DNA of 64,000 bases from contig JAJEKV010000265.1 in assembly GCA_021234155.1 (NCBI GenBank), positions 64,001 to 128,000 on the forward strand, in the 5' to 3' direction. The translations under genes and the position numbers were made by a program. The DNA is from Isoetes taiwanensis (taxonomy: Eukaryota; Streptophyta; Lycopodiopsida; Isoetales; Isoetaceae). The notes beneath the pieces were generated by a model that searched no databases, was not told the DNA's origin, and was given only the letters and a program-made list of their open reading frames with translations. Below, piece by piece: positions 1-12,289 of the stretch (positions within the stretch are counted from its first letter, which is position 1; every line of letters starts with the position of its first letter).

Positions 1-29
1 AGTCTTTTTACCCTATCGCCATCTTCTAG

Positions 30-73
30 AGAGAGAGAGAGAGAGAGAGGAGATTGGATCTCTATTTTTCCCT

Positions 74-171
<98 letters not shown>
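30..171. repeat. (GA)n microsatellite
   Basis: Two runs of perfect AG dinucleotide repeats, a short one near 30-50 and a long one near 75-170, are separated by a short pyrimidine-rich spacer. No gene is seen here. Confidence 0.97.
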
Positions 172-1700
172 CTGGGGCCAGTGGAATTTCAAATGTCGAG
201 GATTATAGCTAGGAGCCGCCCGCTGTCAAGGATTTTCGAGCGGAAACCGTGGCGGCCATTGTTGATTTCACGAAAACCTTTTGCAAAAGTAAGGTTACAT
301 ATCACATCTGCCATAACAAGCTAGGTGTTTATTACTATTTGGCATAATAAACTAGTTGTTTATGCACCCTCAATCTGTTGCCAGTTTCCCGTGGGAAACC
401 CTTTCCAGGCAGGCAGACACTTGGCATATCCTCCATAAGAAGCTAGGTGTTTACATTCTCCATAATGTGTGCACGATCAACTTCCGTATATTTATAACTT
501 AAGATTGTTAATTGTTTTTTACTGTATTCGTAGCTTGAAGGGTAGAAAGCTAACGCTGGCAAGTGAGTTAGGGGAAGAAGCCGTATTCTGCTGTTGTCAA
601 AGGTCGAATTGGGGATATCAGTGCGCGTGTGGGCTGGACAGATGGTAGCCGGCCATGGGCTTGCCAATTCCGGCTGTTGTAGGTGGCGGGTTGAGGACGA
701 ACCTGATATGCTGGAGATGCTTGGAAGTGCCTGGGTTCGAATATGGCGGCTCCATGCTTGTGTAGGCACTGTGGCGGCTACGGCGCCTCCGTTTCTTCTT
801 TCTTATGTAGGAATTATGGATGGCGGCTTGGTTTTTTTTTTTTTTTTTGTTGCTTGCTTGTTAGTCTGTTTTGACAGGGGTCGTGGCCATGGGTTGTTGG
901 ACGCAAAACTTTGCTTGTTCGGGCATGATTGTGCAGTGAAGAGCATAGGACGGGCTGATTCTGCAGTGAAGAGCATAGGACGGGCTGTAGGTGTTGGAAT
1001 CCTGCTTCCAACTCCAGATATTACTTCCGCATCTGTGTAAAAGGGCACCATAGCCAGAAGGGCATGAAGAAAAACTACCGAAAATTCCTCTGACTACAAT
1101 GATCGTTGATACAGTTGCAACTGCAGGTATTTGGTCTTCTCTATTCCTTATTTTATTCCCAGTCGGAAATTCGTGGAGCAAAAGGACTTGATAACGGCCT
1201 CTCATACAAATGAAAAGGAAGCTCCTGGTGAAACATAGAGGTTCAATTCCTCTGGGCTTAAGGAAAGGAAAGGTCTGACGCAATTTGTGGTTGAAAAACA
1301 GGGCTTGTGCCCATAGATTGTTGGGCATAAACGCTGGTTGATCGGGCATGATTCTGCCCTGAAGAGCAGAAGACGGCTGTAGGTATTTGATCTTCCCTTT
1401 TCCTTGTTTTATTCCCAGCCAGCAAAAGGACTTGATAACGGCCGTCCATACAAATGGAAAACAAGCTTCTGGTGAGACACAGAGGTTCAATTCCTCTGGG
1501 CTTGGATTTGGTTTGTTCTGAAAAGCAAGAAATTTGATGCCGTTGGAAATTATAGTAGTCTTATTGTGAACATGGATGCATAGATTGTGTTTATGTTAAT
1601 GCCTTGGGCACATTACGATTTCATGTGCTACTGTATTGTATGGGATGCAGTTTGCCTAAATACCGTTTTAAGCCATGGTGTTGGGTCAGGGGGGCGCCCC
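172..1700. repeat. Duplicated, decayed repeat DNA upstream of the Rep-like element
   Basis: No convincing gene. Two kinds of duplication are visible. The stretch near 470-700 resembles 1840-2070 (shared cgtatatttataact, then ggggaagaagc), suggesting an older copy of the leader of the downstream Rep-like element. Within the stretch, about 880-1260 is repeated at about 1310-1515, sharing a gggcatgatt...gaagagca block and a ttttattcccag...caaaaggacttgataacgg block. Each of the latter ends in a small hairpin, AGAGG-TTCAATT-CCTCT. The open frames in this region are not supported as genes. Confidence 0.6.
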
Positions 1701-1707
1701 TTTAAAA

Positions 1708-1832
1708 GCGGGTCAATTTAACCCCACGAAGACCTTCAATGTGCGTGCAGGATGTGCATAGAGGGAATATCCTATGCATTATGCCATGATCTAAAGGCCG
1801 AAAAACGATAATACACACTAAAAACGATAATG
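1708..1832 (+). repeat. Border motif copy 1 (hairpin + AAAACGATAAT doublet)
   Basis: A near-palindrome (GGGTCAA/TTAACCC, about 1709-1725) is followed about 75 bp later by two AAAACGATAAT copies at about 1802-1831. The same order of parts recurs at 4093-4201 in the same orientation, so the pair brackets the Rep-like gene as direct repeats of about 2.4 kb spacing. It may be an element border; it is not close enough between copies to prove one. Confidence 0.55.
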
Positions 1833-2244
1833 TGGTGCCGATCAAGATCCGTATATTTATAACTCTAGAATCCCAATGGTTAGTTGTTGTATTCGTATGT
1901 GAAACAGTAGGAAGTTGATGCTGGCACTCAATTTAGGGGAAGAAGCAATATTTCTGTATTGCCGCAGGTGGGATCGTGGATAAGATCGTGCGTGGCTCCT
2001 GGGCAAATGCTGGATAGCCAGGGGTTTCTAATTGCGGCTCTTGCAGGTGGCGGCATGGCCATGAAGGTGGTTGGCTACTGCTCCTTGAAAATTTGTAGCT
2101 GGAATTGGCCACGCTTCTATCAGGTTAGCCTCGCTCCTTTCTTTCGTCTGTGCTGTTTTGTTTGTATTTTTCTATTATGTCCTTGAGAAAGGCTGGTAGG
2201 AAGGTGAGGGGTGCGGCAGGCCAGGCCCCCATCCTGCATCTTGT

Positions 2245-3298
2245 TTGATTGGTCCTACTATGTCTGGTAGTGCAGACATGAATCCTTTTCGACCTGCTAC
2301 TTCGATGCATGTTAGTGCTCAGATGAATCCAATTCACCCTACTAGTGCCATGCCCGGCAATTCTAGCTCTGGACAGACCCAAAAGCCCCCTGCCATGCCC
2401 AATTCGTCCTTCAGTTGGGGGGCAATTGATGTGTTCGTGACATTAGGCCTGTCAGGCCAAGATGTGCCCCTGAGTTTCTATGAAGCTCTATCTTCTTTCT
2501 GTGATAGAAATTGCATAGCAGGGGCTGTTGCCTTGGAGAGGGGCTCCTCCGTAGATCACCTGCATGTTCAGAGTGTTTTGAGAGCACGCTTCAATTCTCC
2601 TAAAGCTATGAATGAAGCTATCAAGAGAGACTTCAACTGGCCATGTAAGCCAGCAGGTGTGGTTCTGGTGTGCAAGGCATTGAAGAACACAAGGCTTCAC
2701 TGCTTTGAAGGGATGGTGGGCTATGGTATGAAGGATATTGGAGGTGCATTATTTGTGTCACCTGCATAATGTTAGCGAGTCAATGATACAGAAGGGCAAA
2801 GATCTTTATTTGCGTTGGGGCGCTGGAGATACTAAGGGCCTCTGTGTTCTTGACAATCGTAACATTCTTATTAAGGTAGCACATTACGTTTCATATCATA
2901 GTGGACGCCGTGCCACACCGAGCCTCATTTTTACCTTGGCTAGAATGATCAAGAGCGACAAGTATACCCTGTCCAGTAGCTGGATAATCCCTTCTAACAT
3001 AGCTCATGTGAATGAGCACAGAGTCCGTGCTGCCTGGAGAATCCTCCAGAACCCTGCTCCTTGCATGCTTTCAGACATCCGAACAATTCTATATGGGCTG
3101 CCAGCTGGCTATGTGCCAGTTGAGAGGAATGGACCTGGCAGACGTAGATATTAGGATGACTCTATCCCCGCTGATGAGGCTGATGAGAACTTCCATGACT
3201 TCTGCGATCCCACGTTCAGCCATGAGGTTCAGATACCTGACCATGATGCTAATTACATTTTAGTTTACACAGGAGATCATACCATGGCCATTGGCTAG
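2245..3298 (+). pseudogene. HUH/Rep-type rolling-circle endonuclease-like gene, decayed
   Basis: The first frame (2245-2769) has a Ser/Pro/Met-rich N-terminus, then the three motifs of Rep-class HUH endonucleases in order: motif 1 (VFVTLGL, about 2431), motif 2 with the metal-binding pair (DHLHVQ, about 2554-2571) and motif 3 with a single Tyr-x-x-Lys (YGMKD, about 2720-2735). Just after motif 3 the reading moves to another frame at about 2740, consistent with loss of two bases in a GA repeat; it continues to an in-frame TAG at 3152 and then an acidic tail to about 3298. No helicase domain is visible, unlike Helitrons. In the family this enzyme nicks single-stranded DNA and stays attached through the tyrosine. 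A replitron-like transposon is my best guess; the call rests on motifs only. A captured CRESS-virus Rep is the main alternative. Confidence 0.55.
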
Positions 3299-3364
3299 GC
3301 CTGTTAGTTGCTCTGGAATTGTACAATTTCATTTATGTATTGCTGTTGTTGTCGCAGGTTAGAA

Positions 3365-3775
3365 ATGGAGGTTGATGCGAACGTCCAGGATGCTGCAGGT
3401 GACATTGTGGTGCACATAGATCCCTCACTTATCAGTTCTAGCGTGGATGTCTCTCATCTTGACGCTCGGGTTTACCCACCGGAACTGGAGGAGACATTCT
3501 GTATGGAGGAGTTCGTGAACCAGCTAGTTCAGATTGGCACAGAAATGCATAGGATGGTGGCCTCAATGCGTATTCTTAGGCGTCAGCTCTGCAGGTTTTA
3601 CATGCCAATTGATAGTGCTATGAACAGTGTTGCATGGGAGTGGCTGGGACTTGCGACGTCTGAGCTTCATACTCTGAGGTCGCATATGAGCCTTGCAAGG
3701 GCGTTCTTATCACAAGAGATCCGGGTGTTAGATAACATCATAAGGCAGGCTCACTCTGGGGAGCTGCGCAATTGA
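3365..3775 (+). CDS. Small ORF downstream of the Rep-like gene, unknown function
   Basis: An open frame of 136 codons begins just after a good 3' splice-site-like sequence (ttgttgtcgcag, about 3348-3359), so it may be a downstream exon of the Rep-like transcript and not a separate gene. The product has an acidic N-terminal part and then a predicted helical region with regularly spaced Leu/Ile. No known domain was recognised. It lies inside the two border motifs and is probably part of the same element. Confidence 0.4.
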   Translation: MEVDANVQDAAGDIVVHIDPSLISSSVDVSHLDARVYPPELEETFCMEEFVNQLVQIGTEMHRMVASMRILRRQLCRFYMPIDSAMNSVAWEWLGLATSELHTLRSHMSLARAFLSQEIRVLDNIIRQAHSGELRN

Positions 3776-4092
3776 ATCTTCCCGATGTTCTGTTTTGTGA
3801 ATGTACATATGCCATGTTTGTGTCATAAGAAAGTTATCAGTTTCACTTCATGTACTTTTGTCTGTGTTCTATTACATGCTTGCCTCTTACATTATGGCTT
3901 CATGCCATCGTGTTTGTAGAAGGGGTGATTGTGTGAATGTACATATGGCACTTTGTCTTGTAAGAAAGTTTTGCCTTGTCAGAGAATAACAGGTTGACAT
4001 CATTTACTTATGTTATGGTACTGTATTTGCATGTTTTCCTCTTGTATTTTGGCTTGGGACCATGATTTCTGTGCAAAAGGTGCTCCTATTTC

Positions 4093-4201
4093 ATGGGGTC
4101 AATTTGACCCCATGTTAATCGTAGACTGAGGGAGCATATTATGTGGAAGGTGCTGTCATCAGACGGCCAAAAAACGATAATACAACCTAAAAATGATAAT
4201 T
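4093..4201 (+). repeat. Border motif copy 2 (perfect 10-bp hairpin + GATAAT doublet)
   Basis: ATGGGGTCAA-T-TTGACCCCAT at 4093-4113 is a perfect hairpin with a 1-nt loop. About 55 bp later come AAAAAACGATAATACA and a diverged AAAATGATAAT (4169-4200). This matches the layout of 1708-1832 and probably marks the right side of the Rep-like element; the following gcataacaaacttgttgttt resembles sequence near 350. Confidence 0.55.
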
Positions 4202-5606
4202 ACCTTGTTTATGGCCATTTCGCATAACAAACTTGTTGTTTCTGTGCCCTTAATGTGTGGGGACCAAAGGATGAGATTTGGTATCAACTATAAAACTTGA
4301 GGGCCAGCGGGTCAAGGTCTTAGATTTAGTAAAAAATTAGGGAATTCTCCGCTATTAAATTTGCCACTAAACCGAGGTCAAATCTTCCTTTGTCCTAAGG
4401 GAATCTTATCTTCAAGCCAGGTGTCATAAACCCTCCAGCCAAAACCCTCAAGCATTTCTAGCCAGGAAAGGAAAATCTTAATGGCTAAGGTTTAACGAAA
4501 AGCCCTAGCGATATTTTTGACAACCCTAACGCATCCTGTCCCTCCAAGGAACCGGGAGGCGTGGAGCAATCACGGCCGTCTAATGTTTACTATGGCCTTG
4601 CTCCTTTCTTCTATCCCAGAGAGCTCTTCAGCTATGGCGGTGATGCTCCGTCTTCCCTTTCAACTCCAGCGATAAGAGCACGATTGAGCTATTTCGGTCC
4701 ATCTTTTGCTGCCTATTTTCCTCGTTTGCTCCCCGTTTAACGGCATAGTTTTGTTCCCCACTCTCATTTCTCCAAATCATCTAATCGCATTTCAATCGAT
4801 TTTGAGTTTATTTCGATATCAAAAAGTGAAATCGAATTTGTATCCACAGAAGCTGGATTATCGGCATAGAGTTTGAAGGGTTTTATCAGCCTTGGTTTTA
4901 TTCGGTTGTTCTCGAAATTGCTCTTGCCATTGCACAATGTACATAGTGACAATGCCTTGCATTGAAGCCTGAGTAAATTCTTTGCAGAAACAACACGTAG
5001 TCGATGAAGGTGTCCTTTCCAACATCAATTCAGATTTGAGAGTAATTCCCCTGGAGCTCTGTAATATAGAGAAGTCCGTCTCTTTAGCTATCATTATGTG
5101 GCTAATTTTCAATTTTAAAGTTCGTGCGTATGAACTTTGCCTATGCTGAACGGACGTTTTCTCTCCCGTTGAATCTTCCTTTACATCAACCCGCTTGGAA
5201 TTGGGTAGCCAAAATGGTGTCAAAGAGAAGGTTCAATTGCTGGAGGTATTCGATTTACTGAGCATTGTGAGCGGCAGCATGAACATTGGCAGCGCCATCT
5301 TATGGGCTGTTTAATAACATTGGACCTGGAATACATTCGAATTTGAGGCATTGTTGTCTCCAGTAATCCGTTACATGACAACATTGAATAAAACCTTCGG
5401 GTGAAAGCTTGATGATAAAGGAGCATTTCGTGCCAGGGTGATTAGCAGTATCACACAAGGGCAGTAACAGTAAGTACAGTCTGTTGCTCACCAAGAACAA
5501 TATTACAACTATCAGTCCTCACTTGCTGGGTGATTTTATCTCTTATTGTGATACTGGTTGAAGTTTCTTTGGTGAACCTTTGTGGTTGTTGGCACTCTAG
5601 GAAGTT
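4202..5606 (+). promoter_or_regulatory. Probable promoter and 5' leader region of the DWNN-RING gene
   Basis: No protein gene was recognised between the repeat border and the ATG at 5607. The region should hold the promoter and 5' untranslated exon(s). Pyrimidine-rich stretches and possible splice sites are present, but no single TATA box or start site can be chosen from sequence alone. Confidence 0.35.
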
Positions 5607-8600
5607 ATGGCTGTCCATTTCAAGTTTAAAAGTGCTAAGGACTATGCCTCTGTTCCTATTGAAGGGCATTTCATATCTATTGCAAGTTTGAAAGAAAAGA
5701 TTTTTGAGAAGATGAAATTGAGCAGGGCTTGTGATTTTGATCTTCTCATTGCGAATGCTCAAACCAATGAAGGTCCGCATTTTGCCGCTCTTTTTATGAA
5801 TTTAGGCTTGTGGGTGATCTGTTTCTAGGTATTCTGCAAAATCAGATGCCATGCTTCAAAAAGCATTCACAGGTGGCTGATGCTTGCTAGAGGCCCTTAT
5901 GTGAATGCACTTTCTCAGTTCAATCCTGCAAGACACAAAAGTCATGTGTTAAAACATATTATGTAGAACTATTGAGAATGAACAACTTGACATATAGGGC
6001 CTTACCTCATGGTACTGGCAGCAATATGCAATTACGAAGATTCTCTGGAATTTCTTGAATGGATTTCAAATGTTCTTGGTGTTTACCATCTTGCAGTTTA
6101 CGACTTGTCAACCTTAATATTTGTTTCTCACTGGTCTAATATCGTGATGATTATTTTCTGGTATTTACAGAATACACTGAGGGATTTTTGGTTCCAGAAA
6201 ATACTTCAGTTCTTGTTCGTCGTGTTCCTGGAAATCCTTGCTGGCCCATCCTAACAGATCACCAAAACGAGTAACGACTAATTCTAAACACTTCTGATAT
6301 GTGGCTCTGTGACTAATGCAATGCCACATGAGTTACATGAAAATCTATGAAGGCTATCTTACTCGGTCCTTTTGTTGCCAATTGTGTTTGCTTTTATTCA
6401 GGCAACATTATGAAGGTAGCAGCAAGTCTAAAGCAGCAGAAACAGTTGTAGAGCTTGACAAACACGTTAGCAAGGTGTATAATTAGAGCTGAAGAAGATT
6501 TTCTCTTCTGAGATTATATATTTTTTTTAAAATTTGATACCTGGTCAAAAAGAACAATCTGTTATGCACTAATTTGAGAAATGAAACTATTATCCAGCCT
6601 GAAACTGCTGCCTCGATGGACGATTTTGGAGTTGATCTTTATGAAGAACCTGATGATCATACCCAAGTCGTTTCAAGTCTTATCAAAGCAGATGAAGATG
6701 ACAAAATTAAAGCTTTTATTGATGCATCTGAATCAGAATGGCAGCGGTATGAATTTCCCATTTTAAACGATTGTTATATGGTTTCAGAGGTTGATCTTAA
6801 GGTTGGTGTGCAGGCAGACAGATGTTAGTGGATCTGGTGGACGTTCAAAAACTGGCTTTGGGAAAGGGTTTGGTGAGTGAATCCTTTTGTGAAATTGCTA
6901 CTATGGCCACTAGGCACGATTGTTTTTTTCTTTCAATTTTAAAACATATCTGTGGGTACACTGAAGTTGCCGGCCATTATCAAATGATTTCCTAGTTCAT
7001 AACATCCTACAGGCGTTTTTCTACAGATGAATCCAAAGCATTCAAAGAATTAATATTTAGCAAGTTTTTTAAAAGTATGGTGTAAGTCTAGCAGTATCCT
7101 GGAATGATCCCAGCTATAACATACTCGTTACATTTTTAGTCTGTTTGTATTCATTGATTGCCCCGTTCCATAGTTAGCTCATCCTTTCTTTTGGATGCAT
7201 ATTAAAGTCAATGGATCTCAATGGAAATCACCTCCACAAGGCTATGTTTGTTTTCGATGTGGCGTTGCAGGTACCATATATGGGAAATTGCTAGTATCTG
7301 TTTGCCATTTATCTTGGATTCTTCTTTACACACTCTTGTATGTAGGCCATTTCATTCACTTTTGTCCAACAAATGGAGATCCGACTTTCAACACAAAAAA
7401 AATCAAGCAGCCAACAGGCATTCCTAAAACAATGTTAGAAGCTAATCCAGATGGCTCGTATGCGCTTCCAAATGGTGAAATTGCCATCATGAAGCCCAAT
7501 GAGTAAGCTTCAGTCATCTATTACGATTTATGACATGGTTACTTCACGTGGCCGATACAACTATAATTATGAGTTCCTCTACATTTTTGCAGGGAAATAT
7601 TTGAAAAAGAGATACATAACTCTCCTGCTACGCGTATATTAGGGGACATTCCTGCTGAATTCCTCTGCGCTTTGTGCCATAATGTACTACATGATGCAGT
7701 TCTTACTAGCAAATGTTGCTGTAAAAGTTATTGTGACAGATGTGAGTATGTTGATGTTTTTTGTAATTTATTATTGTCAATTGCTTGCATTCTATATTGT
7801 GTAGTGTCTGAAGTTCTTGCGCAATCAGAAACACAAAATGAGTTTGTTAAACCTATAGCATATCTCTTTGTATCTTTGTTCTGTGTAACATGTTTGACTT
7901 TTGAGTCCAAGCGATAACTTCAGCTTCTGTTAGCACATTTTCATACGTGTGTATGATGTTAATTTTGGTATGCAGGCATTCGAAGTGAGATTATCAATAA
8001 AGGATGCTGTAGCTGTGGGGCCAAAAATGTGCTTGCCGACGATTTACTGCCTAATAGAACTTTGCGAGAAGCAATTCAAAGACTGGTAGAGTCCAAGGCA
8101 AACAACAGTGAACCCTCTCATGCCAAAGTTCAAGTAGAAGGTAATGTTGAGTTCAAAGGTCATTTGCTACTAGTTTTCAGCTCAGTGTTTTATCGTTTTG
8201 TCGTTTAGATTCTCCTCGGGTGCACCAGAAGACTGGAGACATACATACATTTTCGCGTACAAATGGCAATTTTGCCCACAAAATAAATGACAACAAAAGA
8301 ACTTTTGGTAGAAGCTTCGCTGATGGACCTGCTAAAACTCGAGGCGTTTTCACCAAACATTGGATGAGGGGACAAGCAACATATGGCCGGCAGACTATGG
8401 GCTTTAATAAACGAGGCATGCTTAACAGCTATTTTTTTCATATTCTTTTGTCTTTATTGGTTTGAAGTGTTGTTCCCTTTTTTTTTCTTTGGGCACAGAA
8501 GCTATATTGTTGTTTGTATATTTATTTAGTTTCTAGGTTTTGTTTCAGAGTTGGTGAGCTTAACATGTTATCCTTTCCATTGTCATGTGGAATACCAAAT

Positions 8601-11523
8601 TAGAATCACGTTATTTAATAAGCCTGAAGGTGGATAAGCTTGATTATAAATTTTAAAGCTGCGAAGTTTCTTTTGCATGCCATATAATACTGTAGTGGAT
8701 AAATGAAAAGAAGCAAAGCAAAAAATAAAGAAATAAGATCCAAGTATTGAGATCGAGAACGATAGGAGCAGACTTTGGTTGTCTAGTTTCAAAAATTTGT
8801 TTTGAAGACTCAATAAAACATCATGTATTGGTTTATGCTGTCAATTCTAGGTTTCTGAGCTGTGTTTATGCATGTAGGCTATCATCGAACGCAACGCAGG
8901 GGAATGCCCTTTTCAGGAGGCATGTCCTACAACAAAGATGCGTTCCTTTGCACGGGATTTTGGCCAGGGTCCCAGTACGTCGAGGAGAGGATGCCTGCTT
9001 ATGGAAACCCCCATAAAGCGTTTAGATCTGGAGATAATGACATTCCATTTGGTGGATTAGTCATGACCCCCCAACCATATGGGCCACCCTTGCTTATGCG
9101 TCCTATCATGTAAGATGTGCTTTGATTCAAGTCAGCTCTCAATTGCACATGGTTTTTATCACAAAATTCACCTTTTTAATTGCAGATACGGAGTTTCAGG
9201 CCCAACAAATGTAATGAGTCGGGAAGAGTTTGAAGCAAAAAAGGAAGAGCAAAGGCGGAGGCTTGAAATTGTGCAGAAGCCTGAAATTGACCATAACAAT
9301 GGAAGGTGAGTTGTAGATATGTTTTTTATGAAATGTGGTCTCATTTTACCTATGAAATATGGTCTCGATAAAGACTTCTTACGCAGTGCATTGATATTTG
9401 GGCACAGATCATCGGAACGCATATCAGAACGAAGTGGTTATCGGGCAAAATCTGAACAAGTGGGTAGCATTATTTGAGTTCTTTTCCTGTTGTTTCTGTT
9501 TTGGGCTGCCTTCTTAGCTACTTTTGTGCAGAAACATATCTCTAGAAGTCAAAGCCCAGTGCAGAGGAAACGGAAGGAAAGACTTTCGAGAAGCCGGAGC
9601 CCAACTGAGAGGAAATGGGAGGATTCTTATGAAACCAGTAATCACAAGTCTGTTGATCAGGTGTGTACATTTTTCAACTTCACAATGGTCCTCTTCAAGC
9701 AGTGTTTTCAGCCTCTTTTTATTTTGCAGAGGCAATTTTCTAGAAGCCGAAGCCCCATAGGACGCAGACGAGGTACCTATAATTGCAGTCCTGAGGAAAT
9801 GCATAAGAGGAAGGTGCCAGACAGAGTAGACCAGAGAGCGAGTCCAATAAATACCCGTCAACATATGCAAGATATGCCAGATAGAGGGAAACCTAGGGAG
9901 AAGTACTCTGATAGATATAGTACAGACCAAGAAGAATATTCTGAAATGTATGATAGTGACCATGAAACATCTAGCAGACGAGGAATGAGTAAAATAGATC
10001 GTTGGGAAGATCGTCATTGCCAATCACAGCAAAGCATGCCTAGACACTATGAAAGTCATGAATTAGAGGAAGATGCAGCAACTCGCGAAAGATCTTATAA
10101 GAATTGTGACAACAGTTCGTATAGAAAGACAGACTTTCAGAAGCATCGCATGAGCTTGAGTCCACAGAGGAACTCAGCTCAGTCTTTGGGGCAGTGTACT
10201 AAACGTCTGGATGCAAGGGACTATCAACATGATTATTCAGATTTTAGAAGACAGGGAAGTCAATCAGCAGGTGAAACAAGGGCTTATCAAGGTCCTTCCC
10301 ATGCACAGAGACCACAAAGTTATGACGAAGAGTATCAAAATGGGTATGACACCCATAAGGATGAAAGATGGAGATTGAAGGAAGTAAAAGATGATAAGAC
10401 TGTGTTGAGCAGAAACATTGGTCCCAGTTCTTTTGTTGGGAATCAACAGAAAAATAGGAGATTAAAGCAGAAAGCACGTCCTTTGGTTCCAAGAAAGTTC
10501 ATGACTGGTTCAGTTAATGCTAGCGCTGGTTTTATGCCTCAGGAAAATATCAGAACAGCTAGAAGTTCTGAGCCCTGTAATTATGAGCAAGTTTCCACTT
10601 CAGAGAGAGTGCCAATTAAGTCATTTGGACAGAATTATCAGCAAGCCCGTTCAACATGTTTTTATAAAGGAACGGAATATCAGGATACAAATGAACCTTC
10701 TGAAAACTTGTACAAATGTGACAATGGTAGCCAAAGGAGGGATTACATGCGTGCGCCTAGGGTAGCTCAGCATTCTGACAATGATTTCAAAACTGAGAAT
10801 ATCGATGAAGAAAGGGCATATCTGCAGGCATCTAACCCCTATGGAGCTGAACAGAGTAGTTCAGCTTGGGAGCTAAAGGAACCATCAAAGTTTCATGATG
10901 ATAGGACAGTTTTGAGTAAAAAGGTTGGTCCCAGGCTTGTTACTGGCAATTTGCAAAAGAGGTTGCAAAGGACCAGAAGAGTAAATCGGGGACTAGCTTC
11001 TCAGTTTAGGCTGATGACTGATAACAATGTTGAGAATATGTTGGCACAGCCAAACATACCGACACCAGCTACAAATGGTCAGCCTAACAGTGCCGCTCGC
11101 TTGTCTGTAGTGGTGCGCACCAATACCAATGGAAAACCCCAGAGGGCATGTCGTGTGGTAACCAACAATGCTTCGAAGTTGAATGGCATAGCACGAAAGA
11201 AGAGGACTGTGGAATATTGTGGCCCTAATCGCTGTGTAGTTAGGATATTGGATAAGTCAAAAGAGGCAAAAGCAATCAGGGCGCAGAAAATAACAAGACG
11301 GATTCAGATGACATCTAATGCTAATGGAAACAGAATAGTGGTCAATGCTGCAAATGGTGCTTTTAAGCATACTGATGAAAGACCACAAAACAGTGTTTTC
11401 AATAGAATAAGTTTTGGGATCGCCGGGCCTCAGGCAGTCAATCAAGTGAGTAAGCGCAAGCGAAATCTTGCTAATGGTGTTTTTGTTGGTAGAGGTGGAA
11501 AACGAGTAAAACGGCAATGTTAG
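5607..11523 (+). CDS. DWNN-zinc knuckle-RING E3 ligase-like protein (RBBP6/Mpe1/PQT3 family)
   Basis: Fifteen exons join in frame to 1211 codons: 5607-5772, 6171-6270, 6402-6476, 6579-6746, 6814-6872, 7208-7270, 7346-7502, 7593-7741, 7976-8140, 8209-8415, 8878-9109, 9186-9305, 9408-9459, 9532-9660 and 9730-11523. The start is the ATG where the DWNN ubiquitin-like domain begins (residues 1 to about 88). A CCHC zinc knuckle (CFRCGVAGHFIHFC, split between exons 6 and 7) lies near residue 205. A RING/U-box-like domain begins at C288-x2-C291 and runs to about 345. Family members link ubiquitination to pre-mRNA 3'-end processing; plant PQT3 is a nuclear E3 ligase. Exons 14-15 encode SRSRSP-type repeats and a long basic, disordered tail with a duplicated motif. 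Intron 10 would need a GC donor (AG/GCATGC). Exon 3-4 borders are the least certain. The gene looks intact and is the clearest host gene here. Confidence 0.93.
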
Positions 11524-12289
11524 GGAAAGATGAATCCAGGATAATTCAATTATGTTGTAGGTTTAAAGATCCAAACTAGTCCGATGTTTGCATGGCATAC
11601 GATACATTTTGTCAGGGCAGAAATTGGTTGTTTGCTAAGTGATGTTCTTTTGTTTGTTTAGACCCAAGTGGTGATTTGATCCGTGAAAGCATAAGTCAGT
11701 TTAGTTTACTTAGCTATACGAGTAGTTCGAAAAACCTTGCCTTTTTTACGTCCTTTTTGGGCCAAGATTTTTTGTCATTCTCCTGTGATATTTTCTTCCC
11801 AAGGTGCTTTTGTTTAATTTTTTTTAAATCAATGGTGTTATATCCATATGGTCTTGGTTAGCAATGGCAGTATTTTATTGGAAGCCAGGTTTATAACTCA
11901 AGGACAAGGACCTTGGTTAAATTATGGGATGCCCTTGTATCTGTTTGTATTTGAAATTGTCAAATTTCCTTAAATTTGGAGCTACGGTTAATTTCCTTTT
12001 TTCTTTTTGGCTTTCGAAATTATGAGGAGAAGCAAATATGAATATGATGCATCGTAAACCACGGGACCAGTGTTCTGCTTGTATTTGTGATGCAAGTTTG
12101 TTCTGCTTGTATTTGTGATACAAGTTTTTTTTGGATAACCTTGGTTACCACTTTCCTAAGCCGCACCACCAGAGCACTGCTAACCCATAAACATTATATT
12201 TTTTCCAGTCCATTGAAAACAATGTATTTTTTCCATTGAAAACATTTACCATTACATTGAAAACAAAGATAACAAAGACAGGGGAGAAA
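11524..12289 (+). other. 3' flank of the DWNN-RING gene
   Basis: AT-rich DNA that should contain the 3' untranslated region and polyadenylation signals. A short duplication (tgttctgcttgtatttgtga, near 12070 and 12098) is present. No other gene is seen. Confidence 0.5.

Noticed and set aside
861-1490. Minus-strand 209-codon frame in the 5' repeat region
   Set aside because: It crosses duplicated blocks, repeats its own peptide pieces accordingly and has no recognisable domain.
9514-10492. Minus-strand frames inside the last DWNN-gene exons
   Set aside because: They are antisense shadows of the well-supported plus-strand coding exons.
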